From contig NZ_CP126161.1 in assembly GCF_030127105.1 (NCBI RefSeq), positions 2,542,001-2,606,000 on the forward strand: a stretch of 64,000 nucleotides of DNA, written 5' to 3'. The position numbers were made by a program, and so were the translations under genes. The stretch is from Haloarcula pelagica. GTDB lineage: Archaea; Halobacteriota; Halobacteria; Halobacteriales; Haloarculaceae. Positions 52,179 to 60,309 of the stretch are shown here, piece by piece; positions within the stretch are counted from its first letter, which is position 1; every line of letters begins with the position of its first letter. A model generated the notes under the pieces. It was not told the origin of the DNA and did no database searches. It saw only the letters and a program-made list of their open reading frames with translations.

Positions 52179-53546
52179 GTGTCTCTCACGCTCCTCCACT
52201 ACTCCGATGTCGAGACGGCACTCGACGACCCCCAGCAGTGTGCTCGGCTGGCCGGCGCGATCGACGCCCGCCGCGACGGTGACACCGTCGTCGTCGGCAC
52301 CGGCGACAACACCGCGCCGGGCGCGCTCCCGCTGGCGACCGACGGGCGCGTGGCGCTGGAGTTCTTCGCGGCGGTCGCGCCCGATGTCGACACGTTCGGG
52401 AACCACGACTTCGACTTCGGCGTCGACACCGCTCGGGAACTGGCCGACGACGCGCCACAGACGTGGCTCTGTGCGAACGCGACCGTCGACGGCGAGCGGT
52501 TCGCCGACGCCGAGACGGTCCCACACACCGTCGTCGAGACCGACCAGTACCGGGTCGGTGTCGTCGGTGTCGCCCACCCCGAGACCGACGAGATCAACCC
52601 CGCCGCGGCGCCCGTCGACTTCGACGATCCGGTGCCGGCGATCCGGGAGTCGGCCGCCACGCTGCGCGAACGGGGCGTCGACTTCGTCGTCGTCGCCTCC
52701 CACTGCGGCGAGGGAGACGGCCGAATCGCCCGCGAGACCGACGCGGACGCCGTCCTGGGCGGGCACGTCCACGACGTGCACGTCGAGACGGTCGCGGACA
52801 CCTTCGTCGTCCGGCCGGGCCGTGCCGCCCGGTACTTCTCGGAGGTTCGGCTGGGGCCGGACGCCGACGTGACCGTCCACGAGGTCGGCGACGGCCACTG
52901 CGACGACGCGCTGGCCGCGACACTTCGGGATCGCCTCGCCTCGACGGGGCTGGACGAGGTGGTCGCTACCGTCGCCGACCCGATCGAACTGACCGAGGAG
53001 GCGGTCACGGTCGCCGAGAGCAGGGCGGGGAACTTCGTCACCGACGCGCTCCGGTGGCGTGCCGGTGCCGACGTTGCGATCAGCCCCACGGGCGCGCTCC
53101 GCTCGGGCGACCCGCTGGCCGGGGACGTGACCGTCGCGGACCTGCTGGGTCTCGCCCCCTACCGGGACGACCTGACGCTGCTTTCCCTCTCCGGCCAGCG
53201 GCTACTCGCCGCCCTCGCCGCGGTCCCGGTCGGCGCGCACGCCGACTCGTTCCCCGCCCGGTTCTGTAGCCACGTCAGCGGCGCTCGCATCGTCTTCGAC
53301 GACGCGGCCGGCGAACTCCGGTCGGCGACCGTCGGCGGCGAGCCGGTCGACCCCGACGCCACGTACACGCTTGCGGTCGCCGAGTACCTCGTCGAGACCG
53401 ACCACGTCGTCGGCGTCTTCGGCCCGGAGGACATCGTCGACCGCTGTGGGATCGCCCGGGACGCGATCGTCGAGTACGCCCGCGAGGTTGGGATCGATCC
53501 CGCGGTCGACGGCCGGATCGAACGGCCGACCCTCGCGGAGCACTGA
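52179..53546 (+). CDS. 5'-nucleotidase/UDP-sugar diphosphatase-like metallophosphoesterase
   Basis: 455 residues from GTG 52179 (SLTLLHYSDVETALDDP); an ATG at 52116 is a possible longer start but would overlap the promoter. The metallophosphatase domain shows TGDNTAPG, FGNHDFDFG, SHCGEGDGR and GGHVHDVHV; the first motif is SDVE where most members have ND-x-H. The C-terminal 5'-nucleotidase domain begins AESRAGNFVTDALRW, with ISPTGALRSGD. No signal peptide, so a cytoplasmic enzyme. It sits on the opposite strand between dhaL and dhaK, with 1 nt to the dhaK stop. Confidence 0.82.
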   Translation: MSLTLLHYSDVETALDDPQQCARLAGAIDARRDGDTVVVGTGDNTAPGALPLATDGRVALEFFAAVAPDVDTFGNHDFDFGVDTARELADDAPQTWLCANATVDGERFADAETVPHTVVETDQYRVGVVGVAHPETDEINPAAAPVDFDDPVPAIRESAATLRERGVDFVVVASHCGEGDGRIARETDADAVLGGHVHDVHVETVADTFVVRPGRAARYFSEVRLGPDADVTVHEVGDGHCDDALAATLRDRLASTGLDEVVATVADPIELTEEAVTVAESRAGNFVTDALRWRAGADVAISPTGALRSGDPLAGDVTVADLLGLAPYRDDLTLLSLSGQRLLAALAAVPVGAHADSFPARFCSHVSGARIVFDDAAGELRSATVGGEPVDPDATYTLAVAEYLVETDHVVGVFGPEDIVDRCGIARDAIVEYAREVGIDPAVDGRIERPTLAEH

Positions 53547-53547
53547 C

Positions 53548-54543
53548 TCAGCGTTTCAGCGCCGGCGTGTCCGCGGGGTGAGAGAGCAGTTCCGTCAGTT
53601 CGTCGTCGACGGCACAGACGGTCACCGAACAGCCCATCATGTCGAGCGAGGTCATGTAGTCCCCGACCATGGCGTCCCACGTCTCGAGCCCGTGGTCGTC
53701 CATCAGTTGCTGGAGCTTCCGATTGACGATGAACAGCTCTGAGAGCGGCGTCCCGCCCATCCCGTTGACGATGGTGACGACCTCCTGGCCCTCGTCCAGA
53801 TCGAGGTCGTCCAGGACCGCAGTAGTCAACTCCTCGGTGATCTCGTCGGCGGACATCATCCCGGTCCGCTCGACGCCGGGTTCGCCGTGGATGCCGATGC
53901 CGAGTTCGATCTCGTCCTCGCCGAGATCGAAGGTCGGTTCGCCCTTCTCCGGGGTGACACAGGAGGTCAGCGCCGTCCCCATCGTCCCGACGTTGTCGAT
54001 CACTTTCTGGGCGACCCGCTGGACTTCTTCGAGGTCGTCGCCGCGGTGGGCGGCCGCGCCCGCTACTTTGTGGACGAGGATGGTCCCACAGACCCCCCGC
54101 CGGCCGGAGGTGTACAGCGAGTCCTCGACCGCTACGTCGTCGTCGACGACGACCTGGGCCACGTCGGCGCCCTCCATCTCGACCATCTCGCCGGCGGTCT
54201 CGAAGTTCATCACGTCGCCCTCGTAGTTCTTGATGACCATGAGGACGCCCGAACCGCTGTCACAGGCCGCGACCAGTTCCTCCAGTTCGTCCGCGGTCGG
54301 CGAGGTGAACACCTCGCCGGCGGCCGCGCCGTCTAACATCCCCTCGCCCAGATAGCCCGCGTGTGTCGGTTCGTGGCCGCTGCCGCCGCCGCTGACGACG
54401 CCGACCTTCCCGTCGACCGGCGCGTCCGCGCGGACCAGGACCCCGGTGTCGGGTAATCGGCGCAGACGGTCGGGATAGGCCGCGACCATTCCGTCGAGCA
54501 TCTCGTCGACCACGTCGTCCGGGTCGTTGATGAGTTTCTTCAT
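53548..54543 (-). CDS. dhaK: Dihydroxyacetone kinase, DHA-binding subunit DhaK
   Basis: 331 residues from ATG 54543 (MKKLINDPDDVVDEML). VSGGGSGHEPTHAGYLGEGML contains conserved DHA-binding-site residues, and the hemiaminal-forming His is H219 in GIGIHGEPGVE. DhaK binds dihydroxyacetone covalently and receives phosphate from the ATP on DhaL to yield DHAP. A CTTTATCAG box about 33 nt upstream is its promoter. Unlike the contiguous dhaKLM of Haloferax-type operons, here it is separated from dhaL by an opposite-strand gene. Confidence 0.95.
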   Translation of the reverse strand: MKKLINDPDDVVDEMLDGMVAAYPDRLRRLPDTGVLVRADAPVDGKVGVVSGGGSGHEPTHAGYLGEGMLDGAAAGEVFTSPTADELEELVAACDSGSGVLMVIKNYEGDVMNFETAGEMVEMEGADVAQVVVDDDVAVEDSLYTSGRRGVCGTILVHKVAGAAAHRGDDLEEVQRVAQKVIDNVGTMGTALTSCVTPEKGEPTFDLGEDEIELGIGIHGEPGVERTGMMSADEITEELTTAVLDDLDLDEGQEVVTIVNGMGGTPLSELFIVNRKLQQLMDDHGLETWDAMVGDYMTSLDMMGCSVTVCAVDDELTELLSHPADTPALKR

Positions 54544-54615
54544 GGTACATGATGACAATAGTCGCAGACGCTGATAAAGCTAGCTTCGCTGATGTGTCGG
54601 TGACGGAGCGGCCGG

Positions 54616-55419
54616 TCAGCCGAACGCGGCAGCGACGCGTTCGACCCGGTGTTCGTCGACCGGGTTCGTCGTCACGCCGTCGGTCTTGAGGGCCGTCCCG
54701 ACGACGGCGCCGTCGGCGAGTGCCAGCAGGTCCGGGGCTGTCTCGGCCGTGACCCCGCTGCCGACGAACACCGGGACCGACGGGTCGACGGCGTCCCGGG
54801 CCTCGACGACCGCGGCCAGTGTCGACTCGTCGGTCGCCTCTCCGGTGCCCGGCCCCGAGACGACCAGGCCGTCCGCGTGCCCGCGCTCGACGGTGTCGGC
54901 GACCTGCTGTGCCAGCGACTGCTCGCCCAGCGGCGCCGAGTGTTTGACCGCCACGTCCGCGAGGACGGCCGCGTCGGCGTCGATCCGCTCTCGCAACCGC
55001 ATCGTCTCGGCGGCCGCCCCCTCGATCACCCCCTGGTCGGTCACCCGGGCACCGGTGTGGACGTTGACCCGGACGAACCGGCTGCCGGTCGCCGCTGCGA
55101 CCGACAGCGCCGCTGTGGCGTCGTTCCGGAGGACGTTGACGCCCACCGGGAGATCCACCGCACGCGTGACCGACTGGGTGGCCGCGGTCACGTCGGCGAC
55201 GACGTGTGCCGGCACCTCGTCGGTGTAGAAGGGTGTATCGCCGTAGTTCTCGACGATCAGGGCGTCGGCGCCGCCCCGTTCGAGCGCCCGTGCGTCGGCG
55301 ACGGCCCGCTCTCGGATGTCGGCCCGGGACCCGCCGTCGTCCGGTGCGCCGGGCAACGCCGGCAGGTGGACCATCCCGACCAGCGGCGTCGCCGTCCCGA
55401 ACAGTTCCTCGGTGTCCAT
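54616..55419 (-). CDS. BtpA/SgcQ family TIM-barrel protein
   Basis: 267 residues from ATG 55419 (MDTEELFGTATPLVGMVHLP). BtpA signature blocks: GMVHLPALPGAP, ALERGGADALIVENYGDTPF, VGVNVLRNDATAALSVAAA, DVAVKHSAPLGEQSLAQQV, and a phosphate-binding-like LVVSGPGTGEATD. BtpA is needed for photosystem I stability in cyanobacteria, but archaeal homologues are related to SgcQ, a putative nucleosidase or sugar-metabolism enzyme. No activity can be assigned. Seventy-two nt upstream of dhaK on the same strand, so possibly linked to triose metabolism. Confidence 0.83.
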   Translation of the reverse strand: MDTEELFGTATPLVGMVHLPALPGAPDDGGSRADIRERAVADARALERGGADALIVENYGDTPFYTDEVPAHVVADVTAATQSVTRAVDLPVGVNVLRNDATAALSVAAATGSRFVRVNVHTGARVTDQGVIEGAAAETMRLRERIDADAAVLADVAVKHSAPLGEQSLAQQVADTVERGHADGLVVSGPGTGEATDESTLAAVVEARDAVDPSVPVFVGSGVTAETAPDLLALADGAVVGTALKTDGVTTNPVDEHRVERVAAAFG

Positions 55420-55533
55420 GCGGCGGTGTTCGCGTTCGGGGATGAAAACGTCGTGGTCGGCACGAAACGGACTGTCACCTACCGGTGCGACCGCGGCGAC
55501 CGATTTATCAGTCAGGCTGGACAAAGAGGTCAC

Positions 55534-55908
55534 GTGAACGACGACGGAGCGTCCGGCCGCTCGGTCCTCGGGACCGTCGGCCGCGGTGTCAAGGTCGTGC
55601 TCTCGCTCCCGGTGCTCGCGTTCGTCGTGGGTCTCCCGGCGCTGTTTTTCGGCATCGTCTGGTTCTTGCTGTTCGCGTTCGTAGAGGCGCAGTTCGGGCT
55701 CCCAGTCGTCACCCTCGGGCTGGCGGCGGCGGTCGGCGTCCAGCCCGTCCAGAACGGCGTTCCAGTGCTCTACCCCGCGGTGCTCGGGCTCGGGTCGGCG
55801 CTCGTGCTCGTCGCGTCGAGCGACGGCTCCGGGAGCGGGTCGGTGGGTGGGTCCCGGAGCCACACCCTCGGCGGTGGCGGCGACCGGGGCGGTGGTGGCC
55901 CGGACTAA
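55534..55908 (+). CDS. Small membrane protein, unknown function
   Basis: 124 residues from GTG 55534, supported by GATTTATCA about 28 nt upstream (leaderless). Three hydrophobic segments (VVLSLPVLAFVVGLPALFF, IVWFLLFAFVEAQFG, AVLGLGSALVLVASS) and a Gly/Ser-rich C-terminal tail. Divergent from the BtpA gene. No family recognised. Confidence 0.6.
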   Translation: MNDDGASGRSVLGTVGRGVKVVLSLPVLAFVVGLPALFFGIVWFLLFAFVEAQFGLPVVTLGLAAAVGVQPVQNGVPVLYPAVLGLGSALVLVASSDGSGSGSVGGSRSHTLGGGGDRGGGGPD

Positions 55909-56043
55909 CTGGGGTGCCCGCCGACTGCGCCCCATTCGGTCGGCCCCGAACCCGCTGACCCCACGCCCGGGACGAGGCTGCTGCCATGGCGCCCGGAGCC
56001 GGTCGACACACGGTACCACGAACCACGCCACGACAGCGGGAGC

Positions 56044-56634
56044 CTACGCGTTCCAGTAGTCGGGCTCGTTGCCTTCGCGCCACTTGATCGAACAGCCCCG
56101 GGACGGCTTCTCTTCGGCAGTGATCTCCCCGCCGGAAAGCAGCGTCTCGACGTGGCCGGCCATCTCGCGGTCGGTCGGCTCGTCGTCGGGGCTGGTGGCG
56201 TCGTCCAGGCGACCGTGGTACGCGAGTCGGAAGACGCCGTCGTCGCTGGCAAAGAGGAACGGATCGGGGGTACAGCGGGCGCCGTAGGCCGCCGCGACCG
56301 ACTGGGACTCGTCGAACAGGTAGGCGTCGTAGTCGATGGTGCCGTCGGCGACCAGCTCCTGCATCCGTTCGAAGGAGTCGTCGGGGTACTGTCCGGGGTC
56401 GTTGGCGCTGATGCCCACGACGGCGAGATCGTCGTACTCCGCGGCCAGGCGGTTGAGTTCGTCGAACTTCGCCTTGGCGTACGGACAGTGGTTGCAGGTG
56501 AACACGACCAGCAGGGCCTCGGCGTCGGCGAAGTCCGCGAGCGTGTGCGTCTCACCGTCGGTGCCGGGCAGTTCGAAGTCCGGTGCGGCGTCGCCGTGCT
56601 GGAGTACGTCTGACTCGGAGTCCATCGCGACCAT
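56044..56634 (-). CDS. Thioredoxin-like/redoxin family protein
   Basis: 196 residues. Residues 15-150 form a thioredoxin fold of the AhpC/TSA-redoxin kind: HGDAAPDFELPGTDGETHTLADFADAEALLVVFTCNHCPYAK, with active site C47-N-H-C50. Later cysteines in YGARCTPDPFLF and SRGCSIKW may complete the reaction cycle. Two starts are possible (ATG 56634 and 56625). It probably reduces disulfides or peroxides in the cytoplasm. No signal peptide. Confidence 0.83.
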   Translation of the reverse strand: MVAMDSESDVLQHGDAAPDFELPGTDGETHTLADFADAEALLVVFTCNHCPYAKAKFDELNRLAAEYDDLAVVGISANDPGQYPDDSFERMQELVADGTIDYDAYLFDESQSVAAAYGARCTPDPFLFASDDGVFRLAYHGRLDDATSPDDEPTDREMAGHVETLLSGGEITAEEKPSRGCSIKWREGNEPDYWNA

Positions 56635-56681
56635 TGTGGGTCGAGGTACGTGACTGAGCGACTAAAACCGCGTGGCTCCGT

Positions 56682-57937
56682 TCAGTCGCCCGGGTCGGGC
56701 GCCACGTCGAGGCGGGTCCGCCCGACCGCCAGGACGCCGGCGGTCAGGAGCGCCGCAAGCGCGCCGAGGCCGGCGACGACCCAGAAGGCGGCCTCGACGC
56801 CGGCGCGTTCGACGACTGCTCCCAGGACCGGCGGCGCGACGGCTCCACCCCCGAGATACCGATGGTGAGCAGGCCGAAGTTCTTCCCCGCGGCGCCCTCT
56901 GGAGAGAAGGCGTCGGCCAGCGCCGCCCGGGCCGGGCGGCTGGCGTCGACGGTCGCGCTCAACACCAGGACCAGTGCGAGCGCGGCGAGGACGGGGAGTG
57001 TGCCCAGCGCCAGCAGCCCGGCGACGGCGACCAGCGCGACGTAGCCGCCGAGCAACACCGGCCCGGGGCTGTACCTGTCGGTCGCCCAGCCGCCGCCGAA
57101 GATCAGGACCGCGCCCGTGACGAGCATCGCCGAGACGGCGGCGTTGGCCGTCGCCTCCCCGAGGGGGTAGCCGCCGGTCAGGAGGCTCGCGGTGTACTGT
57201 TTGATCCCCCACCCGGCCATCGAGGAGACGAACCAGAGGACGGTGAGCGCGACGATCGGCGGCGCCGAGACCAGTTCGCGAAGTTCGCGCCGGGCGCGGA
57301 CGAGCAGCGACTCGCCGCTGGGACCGTCGGTCGCCGTCGGCCCGGTAATCTCGTCGTCGACACGGGCGGCGAGGAGCCCGACGGCGACGACGGCGTAGAC
57401 CGCACCGACGGCGGCGATCGCCCCGATGGCCAGCCGCCAGTCCAGCCCGAGGGCGCTGGCGGCGGCGACGGCCGCGGGCGGCACGGCGAACCCGACCGCG
57501 CCGGTGAACCCGTGGACGCTGTAGGCCCGGCCGCGGGTCGCCGGCGTCGTCGCGGCACCGATCAACGGGTAGTGTGCCGGGTGGTGGCCGGCGATGCCGA
57601 CGCCCACGACGACGCTCGCGAGCAGGAGCTGTGCGTAGCTCCCGGCGGTGGCCGTCAGCGCCGCACCGGCCGCGCCGACGAACAACGAGAGCGCGAGCAC
57701 CGGTGTTCGACCCCGCGAGTCGGAGACCGACCCGAGCGGTAACTGAAGCGCGGTCACGACGACACCGACGAGTCCCAGCGCGACGCCGAGCTGTGGGTCG
57801 GTGAGTCCCAGTTCGGCCTGGAGCGGCCCGAAGACGGGCGGCAACAGCATGAAGTAGGCGTGATTGACGACGTGGGACCCGCCGACGAGCCCGACGACCA
57901 GCCGTGACTGGGAGGTCGAGGCCACTGTAGTGGGCAC
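56682..57937 (-). pseudogene. MFS transporter disrupted by a frameshift
   Basis: The first 360 residues read as an MFS transporter (helix 2-3 loop GSVSDSRGRTPVLALSL, twelve-helix pattern) in the frame starting at 57937, down to NFGLLTIGISG. At the C5 run 56848-56852 the frame changes: the expected continuation GGAVAPPVLGAVVERAGVEA and the last helix, FWVVAGLGALAALLTAGVLAV, are found in the next frame, ending at 56682. One extra base in the homopolymer would restore a full-length protein of about 417 residues. This could be a recent mutation, phase-variable switch or sequencing error. Confidence 0.8.
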
Positions 57938-57982
57938 TGACCGGGCGGCAGTGAAAACGGTCGCGGTTCGATCGTCGTGCGG

Positions 57983-58333
57983 TCAGTCCGCGTCCGCGCT
58001 GGACTCCGCGGTCTGGAGCTGTTTGACGACGGCGTCGTCGAACGCGGTCGCCGCCTGGTACACTTCGCCGTCGGTGTCGACGGAGAACGTCGCTTCCTCG
58101 CCCTCGGGGTCGTCTTTCTCCAGGAGGCCGATGTCGACGATGTCCTCCAGGGTCCCGTCGAGATACAGCGTCTTCAACGGGACGCCCGCGGCGTCGCTCA
58201 GTTCGGTCTTCGTGTACACTTCCTCGGGGTCGAGCCGGAGCGCAGCGTCGATGACAGCGGCCGACTCGTCGTGGCGCGCGACGTGTGCCCACCCGGAATC
58301 TGTGTCGGGTCGCTGGGTACCCTCGTCGTACAT
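57983..58333 (-). CDS. Winged-helix-like small regulator, unknown function
   Basis: 116 residues. A helical stretch DESAAVIDAALRLDPEEVYTKTELSDAAGVPLKTLYLDGTLEDIVDIGLLEK fits a helix-turn-helix with wing, as in haloarchaeal regulators; the C-terminus is an acidic tail. DNA binding is inferred from this pattern only. It sits between the disrupted MFS gene and the Lrp regulator, on the minus strand. Confidence 0.6.
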   Translation of the reverse strand: MYDEGTQRPDTDSGWAHVARHDESAAVIDAALRLDPEEVYTKTELSDAAGVPLKTLYLDGTLEDIVDIGLLEKDDPEGEEATFSVDTDGEVYQAATAFDDAVVKQLQTAESSADAD

Positions 58334-58460
58334 CGTCAGCGTGGTTGGACCCGACCACAGTAAAGCCTCCGTCGTCCTCGGCGGCTGTGTCCGCGCCGCC
58401 CCTGACAGCTATTCACACGACGGAGCAAGGCTTTTGTCCACCGCCGCGCGCGGTCTGTGT

Positions 58461-58955
58461 ATGAGCAGCCGCCGAGAGATTCTCGAACTCCTCCGGGAGA
58501 ACGCCCGGTACACGACGGAAGACATCGCGCACATGACCGGCGAGTCGGTCGACGATATCGAGTCGACCATCGAGGAACTCGAAGAGGCCGGCGTCGTCCG
58601 CGGCTACCAGGCTGTCGTCGACTGGAACGCCGTCGAGACCGACGAGGAGCGGGTCCGAGCGATCGTCGAACTCAACGTCACGCTCGATCGGGAGACCAGC
58701 TACGCCGACATCGCGAACCGGATCGCCAAGTTCCCCGAAGTGACTTCGCTGCGGCTGATCAGCGGTGACTACGACTTCGACATGGAGGTCGAGGGCGACT
58801 CCATGCGTGAAGTGTCACACTTCATCAGCAACAAGGTCGCGCCGATCCCCGAGATCACCCAGACGGTCACGCACTACGTGATGGACTCCTACAAGGAACA
58901 GGGGATGCGCTTCGACGATCACGACGACGACGAACGGCTCTCGGTCTCGCCATGA
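58461..58955 (+). CDS. Lrp/AsnC family transcriptional regulator
   Basis: 164 residues from ATG 58461 (MSSRREILELLRENARY). N-terminal HTH (about 5-55; YTTEDIAHMTGESVDDIESTI) and a C-terminal RAM-type ligand-binding domain (VRAIVELNVTLDRETSY, EVTSLRLISGDYDFDMEVEG). It should bind amino acids as a dimer or octamer. Its stop overlaps the ATG of the aminotransferase (ATGA), an operon that suggests it senses or controls an amino acid made or used by that enzyme. A GGCTTTTGTCC element 30 nt upstream is the likely TATA box. Confidence 0.9.
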   Translation: MSSRREILELLRENARYTTEDIAHMTGESVDDIESTIEELEEAGVVRGYQAVVDWNAVETDEERVRAIVELNVTLDRETSYADIANRIAKFPEVTSLRLISGDYDFDMEVEGDSMREVSHFISNKVAPIPEITQTVTHYVMDSYKEQGMRFDDHDDDERLSVSP

Positions 58956-60097
58956 CGTTCGAACCCTCCGCTCGCGTCGAGTCGGTGCCACCGTCGGGCA
59001 TCCGGCGTTTCTTCGAACTGGCCGAGGAGATGGACGACATCATCTCGCTCGGGGTCGGCGAACCCGACTTCTCGGCGCCGTGGGCGGCCCGCGAGGCGGC
59101 GATCACGTCCCTGGAACAGGGCAAGACCGCCTACACGGCCAACCGCGGCAAGCGCGAACTCCGCGAGCGGATCGCGCGCTACGAGGCGGCCGAACACGCC
59201 CTCACCTACGACCCCGACGAGGAGATCCTGGTGACCGCCGGCGCCAGCGAGGGTATCGACCTGGCGTTTCGCGCCCTGTTGGACCCCGGCGACGCCGTCG
59301 CCGTCGCACAGCCGTGTTACGTCTCGTACGTCCCCGGCGTGACCTTCGCCGGCGGCGAGGTCATCGACGTGCCCACCCGTGCGGACGACGAGTTCAAACT
59401 CACCCGCGAGGTTCTCGAAGCCGCGGGCGCGGCCGACGCGGAGGCGCTCATCTACTGCTACCCGAACAACCCGACGGGCGCGACGATGACCGGCGAGGAA
59501 CTGCGGGAAGTCGCGGCGTTCTGCCGGGAGCACGACCTGATGGTCTTCGCCGACGAGATCTACGCCGACCTGACCTACGAACACGAACACACCTCCATCG
59601 CGACGCTGCCGGGGATGCGCGAACGGACGGTCGTGTTCAACGGCTTCTCGAAGGCCTTCGCCATGACCGGCTTCCGGCTGGGCTACGCGATGGCGCCGCC
59701 CGAGGCGATCACGGCGATGAACCGCATCCACCAGTACACGATGCTGTCGGCTCCGACGACCGCCCAGCACGCGGCGATCGAGGCCCTCGACAACTGCCGG
59801 GAGGAAGTCACCGAGATGACCACCCAGTACGACCGCCGACGGAAGTTCATCCTCTCGCGGTTCAACGAGATGGGGCTGGACTGTTTCCCCGCGGCCGGCG
59901 CGTTCTACGCGTTCCCCGAGTGTCCGTGGGACGACGCCGAGGCGTTCGCGGAAGCGCTGCTCGAAGACCAGGGCGTCGCGGTCGTTCCCGGGACCGCCTT
60001 CGGCGCCGGTGCCGAGGGTCACCTGCGGGTGTCGTACGCGACCGGCATGGCCGAGTTGAAGGAAGCGATGGACCGCATCGAGACGTTTCTGGCCTGA
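58952..60097 (+). CDS. PLP-dependent class I/II aminotransferase
   Basis: 381 residues. SLGVGEPDFSAPWAARE, TAYTANRGKRELRERIA, YCYPNNPTGATMTGEEL, VFADEIYADL and the Schiff-base lysine K234 in NGFSKAFAMTGFRLGY match fold-type I aspartate/aromatic aminotransferases. It moves amino groups between an amino acid and a 2-oxo acid; the exact substrate is not visible. Co-translated with the Lrp regulator (4-nt overlap). Confidence 0.93.
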   Translation: MTFEPSARVESVPPSGIRRFFELAEEMDDIISLGVGEPDFSAPWAAREAAITSLEQGKTAYTANRGKRELRERIARYEAAEHALTYDPDEEILVTAGASEGIDLAFRALLDPGDAVAVAQPCYVSYVPGVTFAGGEVIDVPTRADDEFKLTREVLEAAGAADAEALIYCYPNNPTGATMTGEELREVAAFCREHDLMVFADEIYADLTYEHEHTSIATLPGMRERTVVFNGFSKAFAMTGFRLGYAMAPPEAITAMNRIHQYTMLSAPTTAQHAAIEALDNCREEVTEMTTQYDRRRKFILSRFNEMGLDCFPAAGAFYAFPECPWDDAEAFAEALLEDQGVAVVPGTAFGAGAEGHLRVSYATGMAELKEAMDRIETFLA

Positions 60098-60186
60098 AGG
60101 GAACACCCGTTCGAGTTCCTGCTGTGCGCACCCGTTGCCGCTACCCCTCCCGTTATCAATAATAAAATACGGCCCGAAAGCTTCAG

Positions 60187-60202
60187 TACAGATGGGACTG
60201 TA
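60187..60202. promoter_or_regulatory. Inverted repeat TACAG-ATGGGA-CTGTA in the pilB upstream region
   Basis: The 212-nt gap before pilB is AT-rich for this genome. It contains AATAATAAAATACGG near 60160, this 5-base inverted repeat, and GTTTTACAGTC near 60255, any of which could be promoter or operator elements. No ORF is visible in the gap. Confidence 0.3.
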
Positions 60203-60309
60203 TCGTTGCTAAACCATGTCAGGGAGTGTCGGCTACGCGGACGACCGGTCAATCGTTTTACAGTCTTGTCCGGTAAAGTTTTTTCACCCGCAGGGGTGGA
60301 TGAATTACA

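Noticed and set aside
50262-52898. 878-codon minus-strand ORF over ptsI, dhaL and the nucleotidase-like gene
   Set aside because: Overlaps four well supported genes and its translation is repetitive and Arg/Gly-rich; a base-composition artefact.
55909-56043. Possible gene in the 135-nt gap before the redoxin gene
   Set aside because: No ORF with a plausible start or composition, and no RNA-like structure could be seen.
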